This document shows positions 17,979-26,108 of a stretch of 64,000 nt of DNA, one piece after another; position 1 is the first letter of the stretch, and each line of letters starts with the position of its first letter. The notes under the pieces were generated by a model. The model did no database searches, was not told where the DNA came from, and saw nothing but the letters and a program-made list of their open reading frames with translations. This stretch comes from Antarcticimicrobium sp. (GTDB lineage: Bacteria; Pseudomonadota; Alphaproteobacteria; Rhodobacterales; Rhodobacteraceae): positions 27,901 to 91,900 of the forward strand of contig NZ_JARGPK010000036.1 in NCBI RefSeq assembly GCF_029212575.1. Reading direction: 5' to 3'. Both the position numbers and the translations under genes were made by a program.

Positions 17979-20227
17979 TGGCGCTGGACAGTTCGAAAAC
18001 CACCGGTTTCAAATATGTCGGCACCCGCCCCGACCGGCCCGACGGGTTCGACAAGGTAACCGGCCGCGCCAAGTTCGGCGCCGACGCCACCGCGCCGGGC
18101 ATGCTGTTCGCCGCGATCAAGCGCAGCCCGCATGCTCATGCGCGCATCCTGCGGATCGACACCACCAAGGCGCTGGCGATGGAGGGGGTCAAGGCCGTGG
18201 TCACCCGCGCCGATTTCGCCACAGGGCTGACCGGTGAGAACTGGAACATCCTGGAAAACGTCATGGCCGGCGACACCGCCCTTTATGACGGTCACGCGGT
18301 GGCCGCCGTTGCCGCCACATCGGCGCTCTCCGCGCGCGACGCGATGAAGGCGATCGAGGTCGAATACGAGATCCTGCCGCATGTCACCGATGTCGACAAG
18401 GCGATGGAACCGGGCGCCCCTGTGATCCGCACCGGTGCGGCGGACGCCTCGGTGCCCGAGGGGCTGCATCCCAACGTGGTGCGCTACCACAAAAGCGGTC
18501 ACGGCGACGTCGAGGCGGGCTTTGCCGAGGCGGATCTGGTGATCGAGGATCATTTTGTCACCGAGGCCACCCACCAGGGCTATATCGAACCGCACGCCTG
18601 CCTTGGCACGCTGGGCGCCGACGGCAAGGGCGAGCTCTGGTGCTGCACGCAAGGGCATTGGAACGTGCAAAAGGTCTGCGCCGCGCTGCTCGGGCTGGAG
18701 ACCAGCCAGTTGCGCGTCACCGCGTCCGAGATCGGTGGCGGCTTTGGCGGCAAGACCACGGTGTTCATCGAACCCGTCGCGCTGGCGCTGTCGCGCAAGG
18801 CCAACCGCCCGGTGAAACTGGTGATGACCCGCGCCGAGGTGTTCAAGGCCTCCGGCCCGACCTCCTCGACCTCGATGGACGTCAGGATCGGGATGAAGAC
18901 CGACGGCACCATCACCGCCGCCGAGGGCGTGTTCCGCCTGCAGGGCGGTGCCTTTCCCGGCGCGCCGATGGAGTTCACCGCCATGTGCGCCTTTGCGCCC
19001 TATGACCTCAAGCATGTGCGCCAGGTCGGCTATGACGTGCTGACCAACCGGCCGAAACAGGCGGCCTATCGCGCGCCGGGATCGCCGATGGCAGCCTTTG
19101 CAGTGGAATCGGTGATCGACGAGCTTTGCAAGAAACTCGACCTCGACCCGATCGACACCCGCCTGAAGAACGCCTCGCACGAGGGCACCCGCGCCAGCTT
19201 CGGCCCGAAATGGCCCCGCATCGGGCTGGTGGAAACGCTGGAGGCGGCCAAGGCGCATCCGCATTACACGGCCCCGTTGGCACCGGGCCAGGGGCGTGGG
19301 ATCTCCTGCGGATTCTGGTTCAACCACGGCGGCGAAACCTCGGTCTCGCTGGCGATGTCCGAGGACGGCTCGGCGCAGATCATGGTCGGCACGCCGGATA
19401 TCGGCGGCTCCCGCGCCTCGATGGCGCTGATGGCGGCCGAGGTTCTGGGCATCCCTTACGAGAACATCCGCTGCACCATCGCCGACACCGCCTCGCTCGG
19501 CTACAACGAGATCAGCCATGGCAGCCGGGTGACCTATGCCTCGGGCCTCGCCACCATCAAGGCGGCCGAGGCCGCCGTCGAAGAACTGTGCGCGCGGGCG
19601 GCGGCGAAATGGGGCATCCCGGAGGACGCGGTCTATTGGGAGGACGGATGTGCCAAGCCGTCGGGCCCCAACGCCGGGGATTTCGAGCCGCTGCCGATCG
19701 CCGAGATCACCGCGACCATGGGCGCCACAGGCGGGCCGATCAACGGCCACTTCGAGGCCACGCCCGAGGGCGCCGGCGTCAGCTTTGCCACCCATATCGT
19801 TGATGCCGAGGTCGACCGCGAGACCGGCTCCACCAAGGTGGTGCGCTATACCGTGGTGCAGGACGCCGGCAAGGCGGTGCACCCCACCTATGTCGAGGGT
19901 CAGTTCCAGGGCGGCGCGGCGCAGGGCATCGGCTGGGCGCTGAACGAGGAATACATTTATGGCGAGGACGGGCGGCTGCAGAACGCCGGCTTCCTCGATT
20001 ACCGGATTCCCGTCGCCTCGGACCTGCCGATGATCGACACGGTGATCGTCGAAGTGCCCAACCCGGGCCATCCCTTTGGCGTGCGCGGGGTCGGGGAAAC
20101 CTCGATCTGCCCGCCGCTGGCGGCCATCGCCAACGCGGTCTCGGCCGCCGCCGGTGTGCGGATGCGGCAACTGCCGATGCGCCCCTCGCGCATTCTGGAG
20201 GCCCTGGACAGCGCGGCGGATGGTTGA
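17978..20227 (+). CDS. Molybdenum hydroxylase large (Mo-binding) subunit, substrate unknown
   Basis: This 749-residue subunit belongs to the xanthine dehydrogenase/CO dehydrogenase superfamily. The GGGFGGKT loop and the C-terminal GVGETSICPP with the catalytic Glu are present. The active-site loop reads AYRAPGSP. It lacks the AYxCSFR of form I CO dehydrogenase and the AYRGAGR of form II, so CO is not the expected substrate; an aromatic or N-heterocyclic hydroxylation, or an aldehyde, is more likely. The ATG at 17978 is used with GGGAGG upstream; an in-frame GTG three bases earlier is possible. A MoaD-like gene overlaps its 3' end by eight bases. Confidence 0.87.
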   Translation: MALDSSKTTGFKYVGTRPDRPDGFDKVTGRAKFGADATAPGMLFAAIKRSPHAHARILRIDTTKALAMEGVKAVVTRADFATGLTGENWNILENVMAGDTALYDGHAVAAVAATSALSARDAMKAIEVEYEILPHVTDVDKAMEPGAPVIRTGAADASVPEGLHPNVVRYHKSGHGDVEAGFAEADLVIEDHFVTEATHQGYIEPHACLGTLGADGKGELWCCTQGHWNVQKVCAALLGLETSQLRVTASEIGGGFGGKTTVFIEPVALALSRKANRPVKLVMTRAEVFKASGPTSSTSMDVRIGMKTDGTITAAEGVFRLQGGAFPGAPMEFTAMCAFAPYDLKHVRQVGYDVLTNRPKQAAYRAPGSPMAAFAVESVIDELCKKLDLDPIDTRLKNASHEGTRASFGPKWPRIGLVETLEAAKAHPHYTAPLAPGQGRGISCGFWFNHGGETSVSLAMSEDGSAQIMVGTPDIGGSRASMALMAAEVLGIPYENIRCTIADTASLGYNEISHGSRVTYASGLATIKAAEAAVEELCARAAAKWGIPEDAVYWEDGCAKPSGPNAGDFEPLPIAEITATMGATGGPINGHFEATPEGAGVSFATHIVDAEVDRETGSTKVVRYTVVQDAGKAVHPTYVEGQFQGGAAQGIGWALNEEYIYGEDGRLQNAGFLDYRIPVASDLPMIDTVIVEVPNPGHPFGVRGVGETSICPPLAAIANAVSAAAGVRMRQLPMRPSRILEALDSAADG

Positions 20228-20465
20228 CGTCGCGCTCTGGTCCGGCCTGCGGCCTCTGGTCGGGGGCCGGGACAGCGTGACGGTCGAAGGCGGCACCGTG
20301 GGCGAGATCCTGACCGCCCTGCGCCGGGATCACCCGGCGCTGGGTCCGACGCTGGACGCCGGCGTCTCGGTGGTGGTGGACGGCCGGGTGATCGCCGCCA
20401 GCCTGACCGAACCGGTCCACCCCGACAGCGAGGTGGTGCTGATGATGCGGCTGAAAGGGGGCTGA
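20220..20465 (+). CDS. MoaD/ThiS-like sulfur carrier protein
   Basis: This 81-residue beta-grasp protein ends in Gly-Gly (RLKGG), the required C terminus for a thiocarboxylated sulfur carrier. MoaD supplies sulfur for the molybdopterin dithiolene. Its gene overlaps the large-subunit gene by eight bases, so it probably supports cofactor assembly for this particular enzyme. Few molybdenum hydroxylase operons carry their own MoaD. A ThiS-like or other sulfur-transfer role cannot be excluded. Confidence 0.8.
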   Translation: MVDVALWSGLRPLVGGRDSVTVEGGTVGEILTALRRDHPALGPTLDAGVSVVVDGRVIAASLTEPVHPDSEVVLMMRLKGG

Positions 20466-20538
20466 GGCCCGCGCCCGGCGTGGTCAATCCGAAGGTCAGG
20501 ATTTCCCGGCGCGACTCTGAGAGCAATCAACAATGGTC

Positions 20539-20618
20539 CCGTAGGGTGGGCATTCTGCCCACCACCGAAATGGGCAACCGCCCCCCGTGCAATGGTGGGC
20601 AGAATGCCCACCCTACGG
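20539..20618. repeat. REP-like inverted pair, copy 1
   Basis: Two 26-base arms (20539-20564 and 20593-20618) are exact reverse complements around a 28-base centre. Each arm holds its own small hairpin (GGTGGGC / GCCCACC) and ends outward in CCGTAGGG. This is the layout of paired REP elements. A second, homologous copy including the centre lies at 21151-21228. No transposase is present, so any mobility would depend on a gene elsewhere. Confidence 0.8.
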
Positions 20619-20645
20619 ACCCGCCTTCGTACCAGCACATAGCGA

Positions 20646-20927
20646 TCAGTCGACGGTATACTTGATGCTCAGCTTGGCCGGAACGCGCGCATCAACATAC
20701 GCCTGAAAACTGTAACCTTTAATGAATGTGAAATCACTCGCGAGGAACTCGTCGGTATCTCCGTCATAAAACCGTATAGTAAGGAGGCCCTCCCGACATG
20801 TCGTGGCACCGCTGATAAACAGGTACTTCGACTTCTTCTGGTACGTGAAGTCTTCAATTTCACACTCGTCCGCAAATGCCATATTCGCGTGAAAAAGAAA
20901 TACAAGCATAAGAAAAAGTCTGCGCAT
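20646..20927 (-). CDS. Small secreted protein, unknown family, lower GC
   Basis: This 93-residue protein begins with a signal peptide (MRRLFLMLVFLFHANMAFA, cleavage before DECEIED), followed by a short beta-rich domain with two cysteines (CEIEDF and TTCREG) that may form a disulfide. No family was recognised. The start at 20927 has AAGGGGAAAT upstream. Base composition is visibly lower in GC than the flanking genes. The gene is bracketed by two copies of the same REP-like element, which suggests acquired or mobile DNA. Confidence 0.65.
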   Translation of the reverse strand: MRRLFLMLVFLFHANMAFADECEIEDFTYQKKSKYLFISGATTCREGLLTIRFYDGDTDEFLASDFTFIKGYSFQAYVDARVPAKLSIKYTVD

Positions 20928-21150
20928 CAGATTTCCCCTTAAGTTGAGCACTTGAAAGTTCGACTATGAGGGACGCAAGGTCAAGGCTTAACGCTTTTTC
21001 TCTACAGGCTTCTGCGCGCAGATAATTCCTGCTCTCGAAAACAAACGGGCCTGAGAAGTCGTTGCTCGCCGTTTCTGGACGAAAGAACAGTCACGCTCCA
21101 ACCTCCTGACAGTGGATGCACGACGTGTTCCAGATCTGTTCGACAGCCTC

Positions 21151-21228
21151 CGTAGGGTGGGCATTCTGCCCACCGCCAATTTGGGCATCCGACCCCTGTG
21201 CAATGGTGGGCAGAATGCCCGCCCTACG
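21151..21228. repeat. REP-like inverted pair, copy 2
   Basis: Arms at 21151-21174 and 21205-21228 match copy 1 at 20539-20618, with one arm mismatch and a related centre (TGGGCA, then a C-rich run, then GTGCAATGG). Apart from this element I see nothing recognisable in the 398 bases from 20928 to 21325; the reading frames there are short, and one runs straight through the repeat. Confidence 0.78.
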
Positions 21229-21325
21229 GGTCCGCCGTCGCATCGTTCCGCCATAGAAACAGCCAATTGAGCTTTCCCGCCCAATCCCGCACAAAGGCGG
21301 CAACAGACGACCGGGGAGGACCGCC

Positions 21326-22492
21326 TTGAGAACCGTCGCCAATTTCGACCGTATCGGCGAGGAGAACGCCTTTGCCGTGCTGGCCCGCGCCACCGCGCTG
21401 GCCGGGGGCGGTATGGACGTGATCAACCTTGGCATCGGACAGCCGGATTTTCCCACGCCCCCGCATATCGTCGAGGCCGCGGTGAAGGCGATGCGCGACG
21501 GCCAGCACGGCTATACCGCCGCCGAGGGCATCGCGCCGCTGCGCGTTGCGGTCTCCGCCGACCTTCACCGCCGCTTCGGCGCCGAGGTCAGCCCCGAGCG
21601 CGTGCTGGTCGTGCCCGGCGGCAAGGTCACCATGTTCACCGCGATCCTGATGTTCGGCGAACCGGGGGCCGAGATCCTCTATCCCGATCCGGGGTTTCCG
21701 ATCTACCGCTCGATGATCGAGTTCACCGGCGCCACCCCGGTCCCGGTGCCGGTGCGCGAGGAGACCGGCTTTGCCATTTCTGCCGAGGAAACGCTGTCGC
21801 TGATCACCCCGCGCACCCGGCTGCTGATCCTGAACTCCCCCGCCAACCCCTGCGGCGGGGTCACGCCGAAGACGGAGATCGACCGGCTGGTCGCAGGGCT
21901 GGCCGATCACCCCGGGGTCGCGGTGCTGTCGGACGAGATCTATGACCAGATCCTTTATGACGGCGAATCCCATGTCACCCTGCTGGACTACCCGGAGATC
22001 CGCGACCGGCTGATCCTGCTCAACGGCTGGTCCAAGACCTATGCCATGACCGGCTGGCGGCTGGGTTATTCGGTCTGGCCCGATACGCTCTTCGACAAGG
22101 CGCGCAAGCTGGCGGTCAATGCCTGGTCCTGCGTCAATACCCCGGCACAATACGCGGCACTGGCGGCGCTGACCGGGCCGCAGGACGCGGTGGCCGAAAT
22201 GGTCGCCGTCTTTGACAGCCGCCGCCGGGTGGTGGTCGACCTGCTCAACGCCATGCCCGGCGTCAGCTGTGCCGTGCCCAAGGGCGCCTTTTATGCCTTT
22301 CCCAATATCTCCGGCACCGGCTGGGCGTCGAAACCGCTGGCCTCGGCGCTGTTGGAGGAAACCGGCGTCGCCACCATCGGCGGGCCGGATTTCGGTATCC
22401 TGGGCGAGGGGTTCATCCGCATCTCCTATGCCAACAGCGAGGAGAACATCCGCCGCGCGCTGGCGCGGATGGGCGATTTCCTGAGTCGCTGA
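21326..22492 (+). CDS. Class I PLP-dependent aminotransferase
   Basis: This 388-residue fold-type I aminotransferase has LGIGQPDFPTP near the start, SPANPCGGV in the middle, the PLP lysine in NGWSKTYAMTGWRLGY and a C-terminal GEGFIRISYANSEENI with the carboxylate-binding Arg. The family covers aspartate, alanine and aromatic aminotransferases, and the sequence does not fix the amino donor. The start is TTG at 21326, supported by GGGGAGGA six bases upstream. It is cytoplasmic. It appears to be a single-gene unit between the repeat region and a converging LysR gene. Confidence 0.88.
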   Translation: MRTVANFDRIGEENAFAVLARATALAGGGMDVINLGIGQPDFPTPPHIVEAAVKAMRDGQHGYTAAEGIAPLRVAVSADLHRRFGAEVSPERVLVVPGGKVTMFTAILMFGEPGAEILYPDPGFPIYRSMIEFTGATPVPVPVREETGFAISAEETLSLITPRTRLLILNSPANPCGGVTPKTEIDRLVAGLADHPGVAVLSDEIYDQILYDGESHVTLLDYPEIRDRLILLNGWSKTYAMTGWRLGYSVWPDTLFDKARKLAVNAWSCVNTPAQYAALAALTGPQDAVAEMVAVFDSRRRVVVDLLNAMPGVSCAVPKGAFYAFPNISGTGWASKPLASALLEETGVATIGGPDFGILGEGFIRISYANSEENIRRALARMGDFLSR

Positions 22493-22499
22493 ACACGGC

Positions 22500-23402
22500 T
22501 CAGTCCCCGCCCGCCGCCACCTGCACCAGCTGCTCCCGCAGCCAGCGGAACATCGGCGAATGATGGCTGCGCGGGGTCCAGTAGAGATCCACGTCGAAAG
22601 GCGCCGGGAACGGGCAGTCCAGAACCGCGACCGCCGCGCCAAAGGCCCGGGCCACCCGCGACGGCACGGTCGAGATCAGATCGGTGCCGGCCAGCGTCTC
22701 CGGCAGGGCCGCCGGGCTCGGAACCTCCATACGGGTGTTGAGTGCCGCCTCTGCCGCCTCGATCTCGACGAGGAAACGCGACCGCCATGAGCCGCCATAG
22801 GTGACGGTCACATGCGGCGCCGCCAGATAGGCGTCGCGATCGAGCCCCCGGGCCGACAGGGGATTGTCCGGCGCCATCACGCAGACGTAATGGTCACGCA
22901 ACAGGTGCCGCTTGTAATAGCTGCTGTCGTCGATCCGCACCGGGCCGATGACCAGATCGGTTTCGCCCCGGTCCAGTTGCGCCTTGCCCTGCACGGTCGA
23001 GGACAGGACGTTCACCTTCAATCCCGGCGCCCGGCCGCGCAGGGTCCGCATCAGCCCCGGCACCAGGCTGATCCGCTCGAAGAAATTGCACGATATCGTC
23101 ACCTCGGCCCGCGCCTCGGCCGGCTCGAATGCGGTGGGCTGCGACAGCGCCACGAACTCGTCCAGCATCCGCGCCGTGGCGCTGACGATCCCGTTGCAGC
23201 GTTCTGTCGGCACCACGCCGCCGCCCTGCCGCACGAACAGCGGATCGCAGAACGCCCGCCGCAGCCGCTCGATCGTATAGCTGACGGTGGACTGGTTCAC
23301 GCCGAGGCTCTCCGCCGCCCGCGAGAACGACCCATGCGCATGCACCATCCGCAGCGTGCGCAACGCGGCGAAATCGATCGACAGCGAATCCGGTCCCGGC
23401 AT
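22500..23402 (-). CDS. LysR family transcriptional regulator
   Basis: This is a 300-residue LysR protein of normal length: an N-terminal winged helix (GSFSRAAESLGVNQSTVSYTIERLRRAFCDPLFVRQGGG, residues 24-62) and a two-lobed effector domain. It is transcribed divergently from the cytochrome P450 gene, with a 115-base gap that contains a 25-base imperfect palindrome at 23415-23439. It probably regulates the P450 and the TRAP protein beyond it. The effector is unknown. Confidence 0.88.
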   Translation of the reverse strand: MPGPDSLSIDFAALRTLRMVHAHGSFSRAAESLGVNQSTVSYTIERLRRAFCDPLFVRQGGGVVPTERCNGIVSATARMLDEFVALSQPTAFEPAEARAEVTISCNFFERISLVPGLMRTLRGRAPGLKVNVLSSTVQGKAQLDRGETDLVIGPVRIDDSSYYKRHLLRDHYVCVMAPDNPLSARGLDRDAYLAAPHVTVTYGGSWRSRFLVEIEAAEAALNTRMEVPSPAALPETLAGTDLISTVPSRVARAFGAAVAVLDCPFPAPFDVDLYWTPRSHHSPMFRWLREQLVQVAAGGD

Positions 23403-23414
23403 GTTGCACCTCCA

Positions 23415-23439
23415 ATAACATTGAATAATTCGATATTAT
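23415..23439. promoter_or_regulatory. LysR-type operator between regulator and P450
   Basis: A 25-base imperfect inverted repeat reads ATAAC-ATTGAA-TAA-TTCGAT-ATTAT, with nine of eleven positions matching per arm. It is AT-rich against a GC-rich background and lies 13 bases upstream of the LysR start. This is the common site for autoregulation plus activation of a divergent gene. Confidence 0.5.
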
Positions 23440-23517
23440 GAATCGGCTCCATCGGATTGCAAGATGGTTCGCTTCGACTAGGATCGGGCGTCTTACCTAC
23501 CGGGGGGAGGACCGACC

Positions 23518-24708
23518 ATGACGACCGCCACGCGCGACCGCGCGCCGATCGACGACAGGATCACCATCGACCAGCTGACCCGAGATCCCTACGCGATCTA
23601 TCGGCGGCTGCGGGCAGAGGCGCCGGTGCTGCGGATCAAGGCATTGGGCCGCACCCTGCTGACCAGGGCCGAACACACCAGACACGCCAAGGGCACGCCC
23701 GAGATCTTCAGCACCGACGATCCCGACACGCCGATGCAGCGGGCGTTTCTGGCCCATACGCTGATGCGCAAGGACGGCGCCGAACATCAGCGTGAGCGCG
23801 ATGCGATGGCGCCGACCTTTTCCGGACGCAACATCAAGAATTGCTGGACGCCGATCTATACCCGGATCGCCAAGCAGTTCGTGTCCTCCCTGCCCCGCGG
23901 CGAAACCGTCGATCTGTTCCCGGCCCTGGCCGGTCCGTTCGCGGCGCATTGCCTGAAACACCTGCTGGGCATCGAAGAGGCCAGCGACGAAGAGATGCAA
24001 CGCTGGAGCCAGCACCTGATCGACGGCGCCGGCAATTTCGGCTGGCGCGACGAGCCCTTTGTGCGCAGTGACCGCTCCAACGCCGAAATGGATGCGCTGT
24101 TCGAGCGGGTTATTCCGCGCCACCTGGCCGAGCCCAACCCCAGCGCCTTGTCGATGATGGTCAATGCCGAGGACCCGATCCCGAGCAGCCAGATCCATGC
24201 CAACGTCAAGATCGCCATCGGCGGCGGCATCAACGAGCCGCGCGACGCGCTGCTGACGATCCTCTTCGGGCTGCTGACCAACCCCGATCAACTGGCCGCC
24301 TGCAAGGCCGACGGGCTTTGGACCGCGGCCTTCGAGGAGGGGGTGCGCTGGGTGGCTCCGATTCAGGTCAGCTCGCGCCGGGTCAAGGAAGATATCGAGA
24401 TCGGCGGCTACCTGATTCCCGCCGGTGATACCGTGATGACCGCGCAGGCCTCGGCCAACCATGACGAGGACCTCTACGAGCAGCCCGAGCGCTATGACAT
24501 CTTCCGACCGAAACAGCCGCACCAGGCGTTCGGCAACGGGCCGCATTTCTGCCAGGGCACCCATATCGCCCGCCGGATGCTGGCCGACATCCTGCTGCCG
24601 ATGCTGTTCGACCGGTTCCCCGACATGACCCTGCCGGACCCGTCGCAGGTGACATTCTGGGGCTTCGGTTTCCGCGGGCCGCTGAACCTGCCGGTCACGC
24701 TCAACTGA
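23518..24708 (+). CDS. Cytochrome P450 (bacterial class I type)
   Basis: This 396-residue soluble P450 has the heme-ligand loop FGNGPHFCQG with Cys345 and an acidic PERYDIFRP meander. The I-helix reads GGGINEPRD: the usual acid-alcohol pair (D/E-T) that delivers protons to bound oxygen is replaced by Asn-Glu-Pro, as in a minority of P450s (P450cin uses Asn). No ferredoxin or reductase gene is adjacent. GGGGGGAGGA precedes the ATG. The divergent LysR gene is the likely regulator; the substrate may be imported by the TRAP system whose binding protein follows. Confidence 0.9.
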   Translation: MTTATRDRAPIDDRITIDQLTRDPYAIYRRLRAEAPVLRIKALGRTLLTRAEHTRHAKGTPEIFSTDDPDTPMQRAFLAHTLMRKDGAEHQRERDAMAPTFSGRNIKNCWTPIYTRIAKQFVSSLPRGETVDLFPALAGPFAAHCLKHLLGIEEASDEEMQRWSQHLIDGAGNFGWRDEPFVRSDRSNAEMDALFERVIPRHLAEPNPSALSMMVNAEDPIPSSQIHANVKIAIGGGINEPRDALLTILFGLLTNPDQLAACKADGLWTAAFEEGVRWVAPIQVSSRRVKEDIEIGGYLIPAGDTVMTAQASANHDEDLYEQPERYDIFRPKQPHQAFGNGPHFCQGTHIARRMLADILLPMLFDRFPDMTLPDPSQVTFWGFGFRGPLNLPVTLN

Positions 24709-24726
24709 TCCGGTCAACTGATCCGG
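24701..24726 (+). repeat. Perfect 13-bp tandem duplication across the P450 stop codon
   Basis: TCAACTGATCCGG occurs twice in immediate tandem, at 24701-24713 and 24714-24726. The first copy contains the last residues and stop of the P450; the second lies outside the gene. It looks like a simple slippage duplication. Confidence 0.75.
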
Positions 24727-24816
24727 CACCGCCACCGGGAGGAATACCGGGGCGGCGTCGGGCACTCTGCCCGCAATGAACGACAAGGGGCACAGGCCCG
24801 CAACTGGGAGGATACC

Positions 24817-25854
24817 ATGAAGAAACGCTCGATCCTGAAAGGCATGGCCGCCGCCGTTCTGGCCGCTGCCCTGACCCCCGCCGCGCTGTCGGCGCAAGAG
24901 GTCACGCTGCGGCTGCACCAGTTCCTGCCGCCGCCGGCCACGGTGCCGAAACTGATCCTGAAGCCCTGGGCCAAGCGGGTCGAAGAGGCGACCGGCGGCA
25001 AGCTGGAGATCCAGCATTTCGACGCCATGTCGATGGGCGGCACCCCGCCCAGCCTGATGGACCAGGCGATCGACGGCACCGCCGACATCATCATGACCGT
25101 GGTCGGCTATACCCCCGGCCGGTTCCCGCGCACCGAAGTGTTCGAACTGCCGTTCATAATGACCGATCCGGTCGCCGCCTCGCAGGCGTTCATGGAACTG
25201 GTGGAAACCGACCTGCAGGAGAACGAATATTCCGACGTCAAGGTTCTGGGCGCCTGGGTGCACGGACCCGGGGTGATCCACACCGGAACCGGCGTCACCC
25301 GGCTCGAGGACATGGAAGGCAAGAAGATGCGCGGGCCGACCCGTGTGATCACCGACCTGCTCAAGGAACTGGGCGCGACCCCGGTCGGCATGCCGCTGCC
25401 GGCGATCCCCGAGGCGCTGTCCAAGGGGGTGATCGACGGCACCGTGATCCCCTGGGAGGTGACGCCGGCGATCAAGCTGGCCGAATTGGTCGGGAACCAC
25501 ACCGAGTTCTCGGGCGACGAGGCGCTCTATACCGCCACCATCGTTCTGGTGATGAACAAGGCGAAATACGACGCGCTGCCCGCCGACATCAAGGCCGCGC
25601 TGGACGCCGAGTCGGGCCAGAAACTGGCCACCTTCGCCGCCGAGGTGATGTTTGAGCGTGACAAGCCGGGCCGCGATATCGCCGTCGACAAGGGTAACAC
25701 CATCGTTCAACTGGACGCGGCCGAAGTGGCCCGCTGGAAGGAAAAGGCCCAGCCGGTGATCGCACGCTGGGTCGCCGATATGGATGCCAAGGGGATCGAC
25801 GGCGCCGCGCTGATCGACCAGGCCAAGGCGCTGATCCGCAAACACGGCGGCTGA
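24817..25854 (+). CDS. TRAP transporter solute-binding protein (DctP family)
   Basis: This 345-residue periplasmic binding protein has a signal peptide cut after ALSA (about residue 26). The DctP fold follows, with the conserved MRGPTRVITDLLKELGATPVGMP segment whose Arg normally binds the substrate carboxylate, and the PEALSKGVIDG motif. It should capture an organic acid for a TRAP permease. No DctQ or DctM gene is next to it, so it is an orphan that must work with a permease encoded elsewhere. A strong terminator follows. The location 108 bp after the P450 gene suggests a shared substrate, an inference only. Confidence 0.88.
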   Translation: MKKRSILKGMAAAVLAAALTPAALSAQEVTLRLHQFLPPPATVPKLILKPWAKRVEEATGGKLEIQHFDAMSMGGTPPSLMDQAIDGTADIIMTVVGYTPGRFPRTEVFELPFIMTDPVAASQAFMELVETDLQENEYSDVKVLGAWVHGPGVIHTGTGVTRLEDMEGKKMRGPTRVITDLLKELGATPVGMPLPAIPEALSKGVIDGTVIPWEVTPAIKLAELVGNHTEFSGDEALYTATIVLVMNKAKYDALPADIKAALDAESGQKLATFAAEVMFERDKPGRDIAVDKGNTIVQLDAAEVARWKEKAQPVIARWVADMDAKGIDGAALIDQAKALIRKHGG

Positions 25855-25879
25855 GCTACATCCCTCCCCCGCACACGAA

Positions 25880-25905
25880 CGCGCCGGTCCCGCCGGCGCG
25901 TTTTT
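25880..25905 (+). terminator. Rho-independent terminator after dctP
   Basis: An 8-bp GC stem (CGCGCCGG / CCGGCGCG) with a five-base loop is followed by five Ts. It lies 26 bases after the TRAP protein stop. The remaining bases to 26108 contain no gene. Confidence 0.88.
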
Positions 25906-26108
25906 CGTTGCCGGGCTGCGCCACGGGACGAGTCGCCGGTGCCACCCTCCAGCCCGTTCCTCGTCCGTTCCGCGCCCGCCGCGGAACCGAAAAAATTGCC
26001 GGTTTTCTCAACAAATGACCGGGTTGCGCCGCCGGTGGACTGGACAGTGGAGCAAAAAGCCTTAGGCAATACCCAGATCCTTGGCACGTCAGAACCGGAG
26101 TCGATACC

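Noticed and set aside
16636..20227. Carbon monoxide dehydrogenase (coxMSL)
   Set aside because: Gene order and folds match, but the large-subunit loop AYRAPGSP has neither the form I nor the form II CO dehydrogenase motif.
17882..20296. 804-codon open frame on the minus strand opposite the molybdenum hydroxylase large subunit
   Set aside because: Low-complexity composition, no recognised domain, and fully antisense to a clear gene.
20539..21228. CRISPR array or insertion sequence
   Set aside because: Only two copies of an inverted, paired palindrome occur, with no spacer regularity, no transposase and no target duplication.
20988..21284. 98-codon minus-strand frame near the REP repeats
   Set aside because: It reads straight through the second repeat pair and has no ribosome binding site or recognisable domain.
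23497..25845. 782-codon open frame opposite the P450 and TRAP genes
   Set aside because: Spans two unrelated genes and a terminator-bounded unit in antisense; no family resemblance.
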